Positions 43,310 to 53,731 of a DNA stretch of 64,000 bases are shown here, piece after piece; position 1 is the stretch's first letter, and each line of letters begins with the position of its first letter. Both the position numbers and the translations under genes were made by a program. The notes beneath the pieces were generated by a model that was given only the letters and a program-made list of their open reading frames with translations, made no database searches and was not told where the DNA came from. The stretch covers positions 38,188 through 102,187 of the forward strand of contig NZ_JACJTR010000025.1 in the NCBI RefSeq assembly GCF_014698795.1, read 5' to 3'. The stretch comes from Nostoc sp. FACHB-892 (GTDB lineage: Bacteria > Cyanobacteriota > Cyanobacteriia > Cyanobacteriales > Nostocaceae).

Positions 43310-44677
43310 ATGAAAAAATTTTTCACCAATATTTTAATTGTGGGTATTTGTCTAACCCCTTTAACAGTAACCCTGATAGCTCAACCCACCTGGGGACAGA
43401 CTCAAAACTTGCGATCGCAAGAAGCAGAAAGTCTGCTTGAGCAAGGAATAAAACTCACACAGCAACAGGAACACCAAAAGGCAATACAAATATTACAGCC
43501 AGTTCCGGCTATAGCACAGGAACTCAAAGACCAAAAAATTGAAGCAACTGCACTGCTTGGGCTTGGGCGTAACTACAACGCTTTAGGAGAAAAGCAAAAA
43601 GCACTTAATTTTTTCAACCAAGCTCTGCCCCTTTGGCGTGCTGTGGGTGATCGCTCAGGCGTTGCGGCTACACTCAATGACATCGGTAAAGTTTACGACG
43701 ATTTAGGAGAAAAGCAAAAAGCACTCGATTTTTTCAACCAAGCTCTCCCCCTTAGGCAGGCTGTGGGTGATCGCTCTGGTGTTGCCACTACTCTCAATGA
43801 CATCGGTGCAGTCTACTCTGATTTAGGACAAAAACAAAAAGCACTCGAACTTCACAACCAAGCTCTGCCCCTTTCACGTGCTGTGGGCGATCGCTCTGGT
43901 GTTGCTACTACACTCAATAACATCGGTGGAGTCTACTTTGATTTAGGAGAAAAGCAAAAAGCACTCAATTTTTTCAAACAAGCTCTGCCCCTTAGGCGTG
44001 CTGTAGGTGATCGCTCTGGTGTTGCTACTACACTCAATAACATCGGTCGAGCCTACTCCGATTTAGGAGAAAAGCAAAGAGCACTCGAATTTTACAACCA
44101 AGCTTTGCCCCTTTCGCGTACTGTGGGTGATCGCAGAGGTTTTGCCACTACTCTCAATGACATCGGTGCAGTCTACGACGATTTAGGAGAAAAGCAAAGA
44201 GCACTCGAATTTTACAACCAAGCTCTGCCCCTTAGGCGTGCTGTGGGCGATCGCAGAGGTGAAGCGAGTACACTCAATAACATCGGTGCAGTCTACTTTT
44301 ATTTAGGAGAAAAGCAAAAAGCACTCGAATTTTGCAACCAAGCTCTGCCCCTTTCGCGTGCTGTAGGTGATCGCTTTGGTGTTGCCGTTACTCTCAGTAA
44401 CATCGGTACAGTCTACTCCGATTTAGGAGAAAAGCAAAAGGCACTCGAATTTTATAACCAAGCTCTGCCCCTTTCGCGTGCTGTGGGCGATCGCAGAGGT
44501 GAAGCGACTACGCTCAATAACATCGGTCGAGTCTACTCCGATTTAGGAGAAAAGCAAAAAGCACTCGAATTTTATAACCAAGCTCTGCCCCTTAGGCGTG
44601 CTGTGGGTGATCGCAGAGGTGAAGCGACTACACTCAATGACATCGATGCAGTCTACGACGATTTAAGAGAAAAGTAA
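43310..44677 (+). CDS. secreted TPR (kinesin-light-chain-like) repeat protein, prematurely stopped
   Basis: 455 aa with an N-terminal signal peptide (hydrophobic segment 8-25, then AQPTWGQ). After about 90 residues come tandem 40-aa TPR units of the type LGEKQKALEFYNQALPLRRAVGDRxGxATTLNNIG. In the tenth unit the Gln codon CAA of EKQKAL is TAA (44675-44677), which ends the frame. The repeats continue in the same frame for 62 more codons to 44863. Full-length homologues usually have a C-terminal CHAT domain after the repeats; none is found downstream. The protein is probably exported and may bind peptides or proteins. Confidence 0.8.
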   Translation: MKKFFTNILIVGICLTPLTVTLIAQPTWGQTQNLRSQEAESLLEQGIKLTQQQEHQKAIQILQPVPAIAQELKDQKIEATALLGLGRNYNALGEKQKALNFFNQALPLWRAVGDRSGVAATLNDIGKVYDDLGEKQKALDFFNQALPLRQAVGDRSGVATTLNDIGAVYSDLGQKQKALELHNQALPLSRAVGDRSGVATTLNNIGGVYFDLGEKQKALNFFKQALPLRRAVGDRSGVATTLNNIGRAYSDLGEKQRALEFYNQALPLSRTVGDRRGFATTLNDIGAVYDDLGEKQRALEFYNQALPLRRAVGDRRGEASTLNNIGAVYFYLGEKQKALEFCNQALPLSRAVGDRFGVAVTLSNIGTVYSDLGEKQKALEFYNQALPLSRAVGDRRGEATTLNNIGRVYSDLGEKQKALEFYNQALPLRRAVGDRRGEATTLNDIDAVYDDLREK

Positions 44678-44862
44678 AAAGCACTCGATTTCTACAACCA
44701 AGCTCTGCCCCTTAGGCGTGCTGTGGGCGACAAGGCAGGTGAATCCGTTACTCTCAATAATATCGGTGTAGTCTACAACGCTTTAGGAGAAAAGCAAAAA
44801 GCACTCGATTTCTACAACCAAGCTCTGCTCCTTAGGCGTACTGTAGGCGATCGCTCTCCCTA
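43583..44862 (+). repeat. 120-bp tandem repeats (TPR-coding)
   Basis: Ten complete units of exactly 120 bp and a partial eleventh, each beginning TTAGGAGAAAAGCAAAAAGC or a close variant; most units carry a GCGATCGC-type site at the GDR codons. High similarity between units points to recent expansion or gene conversion. Units 10 (from the stop) and 11 lie beyond the functional frame. Confidence 0.9.
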
Positions 44863-44863
44863 G

Positions 44864-45340
44864 CTGTCTAATTGGTGTTGTTTACAGGTAAGCTGAAAAA
44901 ACACCTAACAGCAGCCATTCCGCCTGATAGTAAAGTTACCTCGCCACCGCCCACAAAGACATTTACCGGATGGCAAATGAATAATTGTGAAATGCGAACT
45001 AAATTAGTGTATCCATTGCAACAGAACATTGGTTAGTCTTCCATCTACTCATGAAGTTTTCCCAAATTTAGGTAATTGTTCTATTGATATTTCTTGTAGT
45101 AAAACAAAAGTTATTTGATTTTAATAACAGCATTTAGTTAGCTACAAAATATATTAATTTTACACTGTTTAACTTCAAAGCAGACGACAAGCGTATAGAT
45201 TTTTCATGCGTAGATGAGGGGGAGAAAAAGGGTTGCCCTCGGTAAACCCTTTTATCCTCTCTTAAAATGATTATCATTCTTGAAAAATCCTGTTTCTTGT
45301 TTTTCTTGGAATGATTTATTTTTTGGAAGTCCCTTACACC
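44864..45340. other. intergenic with an unidentified coding remnant and a Fur-like palindrome
   Basis: From 44881 to 45036 a 51-codon frame (contains FTGKLKKHLTAAIPPD) has protein-like composition but no start; it may be the tail of the lost TPR-gene partner. At 45264-45281 the sequence AAAATGATTATCATTCTT contains a perfect 6-1-6 palindrome (AATGAT-T-ATCATT). The about 80 bp from there to the haemagglutinin stop recur at 56023-56098. Confidence 0.45.
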
Positions 45341-48300
45341 TTAGCGAGATGCAGAACAAGAAGCAGGAGTTTGCCAAGAACTGTGAGGTGTGACACCAGG
45401 TACTTGCGCCACAAGTTCTATATTTCCATTGCGATTAACTACCCAACTACTAGCTTCCACGATGGCCATCGCTGCTGCAACTTTTTTAATATTTGAGGCT
45501 GCTGTTGATTGTGGAGAAATTGTTGTTTTAGCATTTGCTGGTTTTGGTCTTAATCTCACCCATGCAGATAGAGTACTTGTATCTTGTAATGGTTCAGTGG
45601 GACTCATGGGAAGTCCGCCGCGTCCAGTAATCACAAATCGGTTTTGGGCATAATCTGGACTATAGCAACCTTGAGCTACTTGGGTGTCAACTGGTGTTGT
45701 TGGCAATTGCACTAAGCCACTGTTAGGGTCAACATCTGGGGTGTTGAGTTCTACAGTCCCTTGTGTACCAAATTCTGAACTAGCAGTGATATCACTCAAG
45801 GGAGTTGTACTTTCACGGAACTCAATACCATAAATGCCAGTGGCTTGAATATCCACTCTGCCACCACTGCCTGTAAGAGCATTGGCAGTGATGTCACTAT
45901 TTTCACTTGGAACAGCAACGATGAAGCCATTGGGAGCATTGATAATTATGTTGCCACCATTACCCCCAGCTTGTGCTGTGCCTGCGGTGGTAGAAATTTT
46001 AGCGCCACGACGCAGAAGCAGTAAATCAGTTTGTAAGTTGATGTCGCCACCGTTACCCGATGCAGATTCGGCGTTGAGTCTGCCACTGTTGTCTAGGGTG
46101 ACTCTAGGTGAGGTGAGGATAATATCTCCAGCAGTACCCATCTGACTTTGAGAGGCAACGAACAAGCCACTGTTAAAGTTTGAACTCTTGCCAGAAATGT
46201 TCACTTGAGTAGCAGCATTAACTTTGATTGTGCCTGCATTACCTTGTCCGAGTGTTTCGGCAGTCAGTAGAGCGCCATCAAGTAATGAGAAAGAATCAGA
46301 ATCGATGGTAATGTTACCCCCATTGCCAACTGTTCCCGTTTGTACACTGCTGAAAATCCCACTCTTCAAACCGTTTTTCTCCCCAGCAATATTAACAGCG
46401 CCAGTAACATTAACATTGACATTCCCCGCATCCCCCCGCCCTGCTGCCTGGGTAGGAGATGTACCAGGAGTAAGGGTTTGCAATTGAGCGCCATCGCTTA
46501 GAGAGAGGGTTGCAGCATTGATGTCGATATTGCCACCTTTACCGACACCTCCTCGTTCCACCCTGCTGAAGATGGAAGCATTATCTGCTAGAGTTACAGC
46601 ATCTCGTGCCCGCACTGTCACACTCCCCGCATTCCCTTGTCCATAAGTTGAGGCTACAAGTGCAGCGCCATTTTGTAATGAGAAAGAACCAGAATCGATA
46701 GCAATGTTACCCCCATTACCAATTGTTCCCGTTTCTACATTGCTAAAAATCCCACTATTCAAACCATTTTTCTGCCCAGCAATATTAACAGCGCCAGTAA
46801 CATTAACATTGACATTCCCCGCATTTCCTTGTCCATAAGTTGAGGTAACAAGTCCAGCGCCATCAAGTAATGAGAAAGAACCAGAATCGATAGTAATGTT
46901 ACCCCCATTGCCAACTGTTCCCGTTTCTACACTGCTGAAAATCCCACTGGGAAAACCGTTTTTTTCCCCAGCAATATTAACAGCGCCAGTAACATTAACA
47001 TTGACATTCCCCGCATCCCCCCGCCCTGCTGGCTGGGTAGGAGATGTACCACGAGTAAGGGTTTGCAATTGAGCGCCATCAGTGAGGAACAAGGTTACGG
47101 CATTGATGTCTATATTACCTCCCTTACCTACAGATCCTGCTTCCACTGTGCTGAAGATGAAAGCATTATTTAGGGAAACAGCATCTTGTGCCCGCACTGT
47201 CACACTCCCCGCATTTCCTTGTCCATAAGTTGAGGCAGCAAGTCCAGCGCCATCGCTTAGAGAGAAAGAACCAGAATCGATAGTAATGTTACCCCCATTA
47301 CCAACTGTTCCCGTTTGTACACTGCTGAAAATTCCACTCTTCAAACCATTTTTCTGCCCAGCAATATTAACAGCGCCAGTAACATTAACATTGACATTCC
47401 CCGCATCCCCCCGCCCTGCTGGCTGGGTAGGAGATGTGCCACGAGTAAGGGTTGTCAGTCCAGCGCCATCGCTTAGAGAGAGGGTTGCAGCATTGATGTC
47501 GATATTGCCACCTTTACCGACACCTCCTGGTTCCACCGTGCTGAAGATGAAAGCATTATTTAGGGAAACAGCATCTCGTGCCCGCACTGTCACACTCCCC
47601 GCATTTCCTTGTCCATAAGTTGAGGCAACAAGTGCAGCGCCATTTTGTAATGAGAAAGAACCAGAATCGATAGCAATGTTACCCCCATTACCAACTGTTC
47701 CCGTTTCTACACTGCTGAAAATCCCACTATTCAAACCATTTTTCTGCCCAGCAATATTAACAGCGCCAGTAACATTAACATTGACATTCCCCGCATCGCC
47801 CTGTCCTGCTGGCTGGGTAGGAGATGTACCACGAGTAAGGGTTTGCAATTGAGCGCCATCGCTTAGAGAGAGGGTTGCAGCATTGATGTCGATATTGCCA
47901 CCTTTACCGACACCTCCTCGTCCCACCCTGCTGAAGATGGAAGCATTATCTGCTAGAGTTACAGCATCTCGTGCCCGCACTGTCACACTCCCCGCATTTC
48001 CCAGCCCAAGAGTTGAGGTAGCAAGTACAGTGCCATCAGTGAGTGAAAGTGTTGCAGCATTGATGTCGATGTTGCCACTATTACCTACACCCTCGGGACT
48101 CACTGCGCTCGCAATGACAGCATTAGCAAGGGAAACAGCATTTCTTGCACCCACTGTAATATTCCCCGCATTCCCCATTCCTGAACTTAAGGCAGCTACG
48201 ATGCCATCACGTAACGAGAAGTCACTAGAATCGATAGTTATGTTACCTCCTTTACCTTTTGCTCCTAAACGCACTTCATTGCCAATCCCGCTATCAGAAC

Positions 48301-49267
48301 CAGCAACTTTGATTTCTCCGGTAGCATTTAGCGTAATATCTCCTGCAACACTCTCAGGTGTCCCCAAACCTTCAGCGATACCAGCAGAAAGAACACTTCC
48401 GCCTAATATCTCTATATTTTGGGCATTGGCTGCAATATTACCGCCACCAGCCCCAAACACAAATACACCCGTTTGATTGGTAAGTGATACAGAAGCACGA
48501 GTCACATTCTCAGTAAATATTAAGCTGAGATTCTCACCATTTACACCCAGTGCTACACTACCAGGTTCGCCCAATCCTCCTAACTCAACTCGTCCACCAA
48601 AAGCATTCAATCGTCCTCCATCCATGCTGACATTACCACCTGCCAGCAGTAAACTTTTACCATTTGGTACTCGTAAACCTAATGCGTCAAACCCTGCTGG
48701 ATCTCTCCCTGCGGGTGCAACTGAGTTATTTTGAATCCCAGCGTTTTGATTAATCTGATTAAACAGCAATGCTGAAGGATTAACAGTCAACAACGGTGAA
48801 GGGATATTTTTATCAGTAGCGCTAAAAAGTCCTCGATTTTCAAATTGCAGTGCATTCGCTGTACTCGCCGCAAAGGAACCACCAACATTTAAGCTGGCAT
48901 TTTCACCAAAAATAATCCCGTTGGGATTAATCAGAAATAAATTAGCCGTACCGTTAGCGCGAATTAACCCATCAATGTTGGAAACTGAGCCACCTGTTAC
49001 TCGACTAATAATATTTTGAATATCTAGAGCATTATTAAAAAAAGCAGTACCACCAGTATTCACAGAAAACTCACCAAAACTGTGAAACAAATTACCGCCA
49101 GCTTGAGTTCCTCCAGTAATGTTAAAGGTGTTACCCTCTCTTGTGACGCTAGAGTTATTTGGTAAAGTACCATCTGGAGTAATTTGAGCGATCGCATAAT
49201 CAATGGTAGAAAAGCTGACAGCGATAGCCACTAAAGCACCCCAACAAGTAAAGCCTAAACCTGACAT
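45341..49267 (-). CDS. filamentous-haemagglutinin-type exoprotein (two-partner secretion), paralogue 1
   Basis: 1308 aa with a signal peptide ending near AIAQ. The TPS secretion domain (about 28-260) contains GNTFNITGGTQAGGNLFHSF and FLINPNGIIFGENA. The body is a beta-helix built of repeats, including a larger module of about 130 aa (NVNVTGAVNIAGQKNG, then GNGGNITIDSGSFSL, then GKGGNIDINAATLSLSDGA) present in several near-identical copies between about 46.3 and 48.0 kb. The C-terminus has CYSPDYAQNRFVITGRGG, the cyanobacterial tail of this family. GGAG lies 7 nt before the start. The protein is likely a secreted adhesin or sheath component; no TpsB transporter is in the window. Confidence 0.9.
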   Translation of the reverse strand: MSGLGFTCWGALVAIAVSFSTIDYAIAQITPDGTLPNNSSVTREGNTFNITGGTQAGGNLFHSFGEFSVNTGGTAFFNNALDIQNIISRVTGGSVSNIDGLIRANGTANLFLINPNGIIFGENASLNVGGSFAASTANALQFENRGLFSATDKNIPSPLLTVNPSALLFNQINQNAGIQNNSVAPAGRDPAGFDALGLRVPNGKSLLLAGGNVSMDGGRLNAFGGRVELGGLGEPGSVALGVNGENLSLIFTENVTRASVSLTNQTGVFVFGAGGGNIAANAQNIEILGGSVLSAGIAEGLGTPESVAGDITLNATGEIKVAGSDSGIGNEVRLGAKGKGGNITIDSSDFSLRDGIVAALSSGMGNAGNITVGARNAVSLANAVIASAVSPEGVGNSGNIDINAATLSLTDGTVLATSTLGLGNAGSVTVRARDAVTLADNASIFSRVGRGGVGKGGNIDINAATLSLSDGAQLQTLTRGTSPTQPAGQGDAGNVNVNVTGAVNIAGQKNGLNSGIFSSVETGTVGNGGNIAIDSGSFSLQNGAALVASTYGQGNAGSVTVRARDAVSLNNAFIFSTVEPGGVGKGGNIDINAATLSLSDGAGLTTLTRGTSPTQPAGRGDAGNVNVNVTGAVNIAGQKNGLKSGIFSSVQTGTVGNGGNITIDSGSFSLSDGAGLAASTYGQGNAGSVTVRAQDAVSLNNAFIFSTVEAGSVGKGGNIDINAVTLFLTDGAQLQTLTRGTSPTQPAGRGDAGNVNVNVTGAVNIAGEKNGFPSGIFSSVETGTVGNGGNITIDSGSFSLLDGAGLVTSTYGQGNAGNVNVNVTGAVNIAGQKNGLNSGIFSNVETGTIGNGGNIAIDSGSFSLQNGAALVASTYGQGNAGSVTVRARDAVTLADNASIFSRVERGGVGKGGNIDINAATLSLSDGAQLQTLTPGTSPTQAAGRGDAGNVNVNVTGAVNIAGEKNGLKSGIFSSVQTGTVGNGGNITIDSDSFSLLDGALLTAETLGQGNAGTIKVNAATQVNISGKSSNFNSGLFVASQSQMGTAGDIILTSPRVTLDNSGRLNAESASGNGGDINLQTDLLLLRRGAKISTTAGTAQAGGNGGNIIINAPNGFIVAVPSENSDITANALTGSGGRVDIQATGIYGIEFRESTTPLSDITASSEFGTQGTVELNTPDVDPNSGLVQLPTTPVDTQVAQGCYSPDYAQNRFVITGRGGLPMSPTEPLQDTSTLSAWVRLRPKPANAKTTISPQSTAASNIKKVAAAMAIVEASSWVVNRNGNIELVAQVPGVTPHSSWQTPASCSASR

Positions 49268-49352
49268 TGCAAGTCTCCATCAATAGCAGCAGCAAACTTT
49301 AGTTAAGCATAAATCAAGTTACTAGCTACTAAATAGCCAATAATGAGGCTAC
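49268..49352 (-). promoter_or_regulatory. conserved 5' region of haemagglutinin paralogue 1
   Basis: The 85 bp before the start codon are nearly the same as 53569-53653 before paralogue 2 (both contain CAAGTTACTAGCTACTAAAT on the plus strand). The conserved block probably holds the promoter and leader of both genes or marks the limits of a gene duplication. Confidence 0.55.
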
Positions 49353-49434
49353 TAATGGGATTTAAACAAAAAAGAAGAACAAAGAGGAGTATAATGCTTT
49401 GCTAGCATAGTTTTCACGTCAAAGTAAAACCCAG

Positions 49435-50698
49435 ATGAAAGAGACAACCCCCACAGCCATGCCTCCGTGTTTTGAAAAATGGTGTCAGCGGTTTGATGAT
49501 GTGTTTACTCATAAAGCTCAAAAAAGAGAGTTTAGACATTATATGGGGGATTGTTAGGTGAAAGCGAGAGAAAAAACCTATTTCAAATTGCAGAAAACGC
49601 TATAGGGGTAAATTACCACCAATTACATCACTTTTTAACCGAAGCACCTTGGTCTGACTCCAAAATCAATGAACGTCGGTTAGAAATAATGAACAAGTGT
49701 AGTTAAACCAGAATTACTAGAGGATTCAGCTTAATAATCGATGATTCAGGTCATAGAAAAAGTGGTAATTTTATTGCTGGTGTGGGAAGGCAATATATTG
49801 GAGAAATTGGCAAGACAGATAATGGAATAGTAGTGGTAACGACTCATTTATATGATGGGAGAAAAAATTTACCCTTAGATATAGAGTTATATCAGCACGC
49901 CAGTTCCTTAAAATCAGGTAAACAAGACTCAGAATTTGAGAAAAAACCAGAATTAGCAATCAAGTTAATAGACAGAGCTATCAAGAGGAAACATCAACCA
50001 GGGATAGTAATTGTAGATGCTGGATATGGCAAGAATACATTCTTCCTATTAGAGTTAGAGAAGCGAGAACTAAAGTATTTAGGTGGTTTCGCAAAAAATC
50101 GCCAAGTAACTGTTAATACTGAAGAGAATGTTCAACAAATAATAAGGCTAGATGAATTGGCACAAAGCTTACCTCAAGAGGCTTTCACTAAAATTCAACT
50201 TAACTTAGATCAACCTAAAACAGTATGGGTGGTAACTAAAGAAATAGAGATATCACAACTAGTTGGAAAGCGAAATATTGCTATCGTCATGAATGCTGCG
50301 GCTTTCTCACAAGCTACTGATATTGACTATTTTATCACCAATGTTACCTCATCAATTGTAACCCCAAAATGGGTAGTTGATACATATTCTCAACGAAATT
50401 GGGTGGAAGTTTTTATCGAGAAGCCAAAGGGTGGTTAGGATTGAAAGAATATCAAGTCCGAGAGAAAAGGAGTCTGTTGAGGCACTTTATCTTGGTATTC
50501 TGTGCTTATACTTTTATTCTTTGGCATCAGATGACAGGTGGCTTGAGACGTAGATGGGCAAACAAACCTTTGAACACTTTTACTGAAGCCTTGGAAGCTT
50601 TTAGAACAGCTATGTCTTTTAGATTTTTCGATTGGTTGACCCTAAATCGTGACCTGTTTGCTGCGAATATCGCCAGTTTGGGTTACATTTGGGCTTAA
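49435..50698 (+). pseudogene. IS701-type transposase, frameshifted
   Basis: It starts at ATG 49435 with a transposase N-terminus (RFDDVFTHKAQKREFRHYM). Stops and a frameshift follow from 49556 to about 49730. A long open part (49782-50438) then contains the DDE-type core with DSGHRKSG just upstream and VIVDAGYGKN. A final frameshift at about 50420 separates WVEVFYREAKGWLG from the C-terminal part ending ANIASLGYIWA at 50698. The family resembles IS701 transposases of cyanobacteria. Terminal inverted repeats could not be fixed. It is inserted between two haemagglutinin genes and is inactive. Confidence 0.8.
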
Positions 50699-50850
50699 TT
50701 TTTGTTTAAGTCCCGTTAGTGCGGCGATTTTTGTGGGCTAGCACTTTTTCAACGTCCCATGAATCCTTTGAGATCGTAAAAGTTCCTTGCCCTTTGTTTG
50801 AACGTTTGCAGGACATTGCCTTTTATGCCGTGTAATTGGATAAAGTCGAG

Positions 50851-53568
50851 CTAAGAAGCACGGCAAGAGACAGGGTTCTGCCATGAACCATGAGGTGTGC
50901 TGGGTGCATTCGCTGTAAGTTCCAACTCCCCTTTGGCATTCATCACCCACCCAGTAGCTTCCACAATCGGTTTTGGTGTAGCGGTAGTAGGTTTGATGGT
51001 AACAGGTGGACTCTTGCCTTCTCTGGTGCTGGGTTTGAGCGATACCCAGCCTACACTTACTGTGTCAGCAGTAGTCAGAAAATCCGTCGTCGGGTCAAGT
51101 GGTAAACCGCCGCGTCCAGTGATGATAAAGCTGCTTTGAGCATAACCTGGGCTATGGCAGAATTGTACTACTTCACTGTCAATTGGCACTGATGGCAAGT
51201 TGACCAAGCCACTGTTAGGGTCAATATCGGGCGTGTTTAATGTAACCTGTCCAGTTGCAATAATGTCACTTTTAGGGGATAACTGTTGCTGAAATTGAGT
51301 GCCAAAAATTCCTTGTGCATTGACTTGAATATTACTACCGGGGCTGCGTCCAAAGCCAGTCGCAATAATATCACTGTTTTCTCCGGGGACAGCAACTAAA
51401 AATTTAGTACCAATGCTTATATTGCCATCAATTCCATTACTACCAGTAATACCACTAGTGGCAGAGATTAAACCCTGATTACGTAACATAAATAAATTTT
51501 CTATTTTTAGGTCAATATTGCCACCCCGACCGATTCTGGATTCTGCAAATACACCCGTGAGTGAGCCATTGCTATTAGCTCCATTTACTAAAAATTTATC
51601 GCTGGCTTCAATTGTTACAGTACCTGCATCTCCTTCTCCAAAACTGCTGGCAACTAATTGAGCGCCACCGTTAAGTGTTAGTTCATTTGTGGTAATTTTA
51701 ATGGCTCCGGCATTTCCCACTGCCTCTTTTTCAACTGCACTAAAAAGACCACTTGATAAACCACTAATATCAGTACCACTGAATACTGCATTTTGGGTAT
51801 TAAGATTAATACTACCTGCGTTTCCTCTGCCAAAAGTGCTAACGCTCAGTTGAGCGCCATTATTGATAGTGAGTAATCCAGATGTGATGTTTATATTTCC
51901 ACTATTACCTTGAGCATTTGGATTTATAGTTTGTTCTCTAGGCTCAATTGTTACTTGGGGACGTTCAGTGTCATCAATAATGACTTTAATGATTGGCGCG
52001 GTTGTAGAACCTAGCGTGCTGAATATACCACTTTTGACAGCATCAAGCGCAATTACATCTGCATCTATAACTATAGTGCCTGCGTTGCCCACTCCTAATG
52101 CCCTAGTAGCTACTTGCGCCCCATCTCGCACTAGCAAAGCGTTGGCTTTAATCGTCAAATTTCCCGCATTCCCTGTTGAATTTAGTTCTGCGGAAGTACT
52201 TACAGCACTCGTACCAGTGATTTGCACATCCTGGGCGTTAATGGTCAAATTTCCTCCCTTGCCCTCACCAAGTGTAGTAGCAACTACTAGTGCCTCATCT
52301 CGTAGTAGCAAGGTGCCGGCTTTAATAGTTAAGTTTCCCGCATCACCTGCTGAGTTTGACAGTGTAAGCAAGCTAATGGGTCTATCTCTATTATTAGCAA
52401 GGGTAGTTGTACCAATAATTTGCACATTTTGAGCATTAACTGTTAAATTTCCCGCCTTCCCCTTGCCAGCACCAGATGTAATAGTACTTACCTGTACCCT
52501 ATCTTCAAGCCGGAAGCTGCTAGCACTGATATTGACATCGCCTCCCTGTCCATTTGCTTCTGGTAGCACCTGATTAGTAATCCTACTCCTACCATAAAGG
52601 TTCATTGTGATCGCGGCATTAACCGAAATATTTCCTGCCTTACTACTATTAGAACCTAGTCCACGCCCTATGCCTGCAAACAGTTGACTCTCTCCCGTCA
52701 TCTCGAAATTCCGGGCATTAACCGCAATACTACCACCATCGCCAGCAACCACAGATACAAAAGCGCCATTGCTAAGGAAAACATCACTTCTTTCTACACT
52801 ATCGGGAAAACTCAAATTCAGATTATTATCATCCCCATTCAACCCAACTGTTCCCGCACTTCGTAACCCACCTAACTCGACTCGCCCACCAGGAGCAAAC
52901 AATGCTCCACCATCCATATTGATATCGCCGCCTACTAGCAGTAAACTCCGACCATTTGGAACACGTAAACCAAATGTATCCGCACCAGCAGGATCTACTT
53001 TTGCTGGCGCAGTTGAACTATTTCGAATCGGGACAGCCGCAATTTGATTGAATAGTAAGACATTTGGATTTACTGTTAACAAGGGTGAGGGTGCTTCTGG
53101 ATTCAAGGCACTAAAAAATCCCAGATTGCCAAACCCAATCGCATTAGCAGTAGTTCCTACAAAAGAACCACCAATATTTAACTGAGCATTTCGACCAAAA
53201 ATAATCCCGTTGGGATTAATTAAAAATAGGTTAGCCGTAGCTAACGTGCGAATTATCCCATCAATCTGAGAAACTGACCGACCCGTAACTCGACTAATAA
53301 TATTTTGAATATCTACAGCATTATTAAAAGAAGCAACACGATCGGTTGAAACAGAAAACTCCCTAAAGCTGTGAAACAAATTACTTCCTGCTTGTGTTCC
53401 CCCTGTGATATTTGAGGTGTTCCCATCTGATGTAATAACAGAATTATTAGGTAAAGTGCTATCTGGGATAATTTGGGCAAAGACATGCTCTTGCAAAGAA
53501 GCAATTAGCACACTCCCTACCACCAAACTAGTATACCAACACCGTAAATCTTGAGTTATTCCTGACAT
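50851..53568 (-). CDS. filamentous-haemagglutinin-type exoprotein, paralogue 2
   Basis: 905 aa. The signal peptide (to about residue 32, VFAQ) is followed by the TPS domain with ITGGTQAGSNLFHSF and FLINPNGIIFGRNA. The beta-helix body has shorter, more diverse repeats than paralogue 1 (for example GNAGNLTIKA, LLVRDGAQVATRALG). The C-terminus has CHSPGYAQSSFIITGRGG and ends with HGSWQNPVSC, as in the other copies. It is probably secreted through a TpsB-type pore encoded elsewhere. The upstream 85 bp are shared with paralogue 1. It is complete, with no frameshift seen. Confidence 0.9.
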   Translation of the reverse strand: MSGITQDLRCWYTSLVVGSVLIASLQEHVFAQIIPDSTLPNNSVITSDGNTSNITGGTQAGSNLFHSFREFSVSTDRVASFNNAVDIQNIISRVTGRSVSQIDGIIRTLATANLFLINPNGIIFGRNAQLNIGGSFVGTTANAIGFGNLGFFSALNPEAPSPLLTVNPNVLLFNQIAAVPIRNSSTAPAKVDPAGADTFGLRVPNGRSLLLVGGDINMDGGALFAPGGRVELGGLRSAGTVGLNGDDNNLNLSFPDSVERSDVFLSNGAFVSVVAGDGGSIAVNARNFEMTGESQLFAGIGRGLGSNSSKAGNISVNAAITMNLYGRSRITNQVLPEANGQGGDVNISASSFRLEDRVQVSTITSGAGKGKAGNLTVNAQNVQIIGTTTLANNRDRPISLLTLSNSAGDAGNLTIKAGTLLLRDEALVVATTLGEGKGGNLTINAQDVQITGTSAVSTSAELNSTGNAGNLTIKANALLVRDGAQVATRALGVGNAGTIVIDADVIALDAVKSGIFSTLGSTTAPIIKVIIDDTERPQVTIEPREQTINPNAQGNSGNINITSGLLTINNGAQLSVSTFGRGNAGSINLNTQNAVFSGTDISGLSSGLFSAVEKEAVGNAGAIKITTNELTLNGGAQLVASSFGEGDAGTVTIEASDKFLVNGANSNGSLTGVFAESRIGRGGNIDLKIENLFMLRNQGLISATSGITGSNGIDGNISIGTKFLVAVPGENSDIIATGFGRSPGSNIQVNAQGIFGTQFQQQLSPKSDIIATGQVTLNTPDIDPNSGLVNLPSVPIDSEVVQFCHSPGYAQSSFIITGRGGLPLDPTTDFLTTADTVSVGWVSLKPSTREGKSPPVTIKPTTATPKPIVEATGWVMNAKGELELTANAPSTPHGSWQNPVSCRAS

Positions 53569-53653
53569 AGCAAACCTTCATCAATAGCAGCAGCAAAGCT
53601 TAATTAAGCATAAATCAAGTTACTAGCTACTAAATAGCCAATAATGAGACTAC
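53569..53653 (-). promoter_or_regulatory. conserved 5' region of haemagglutinin paralogue 2
   Basis: Nearly identical to 49268-49352 before paralogue 1; similarity ends abruptly after about 85 bp (ACTACTAAG versus GCTACTAAT). AAGG lies close to the start codon. Confidence 0.5.
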
Positions 53654-53731
53654 TAAGTTTTTATTCGAAAACCCCAGTTTTCCCCAGGAACTTGAATAAT
53701 TTACAAAACTTTACTTTGTAAAGTTCTAAAA

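Noticed and set aside
43583..44862. Regular 120-bp repeats as a possible CRISPR-like array
   Set aside because: The whole unit repeats without unique spacers and encodes TPR units in one frame; no cas gene is near.
45882..48476. Long plus-strand ORFs antisense to haemagglutinin paralogue 1
   Set aside because: They are mirror frames of the repeat modules, with proline/leucine-rich composition and no ribosome sites.
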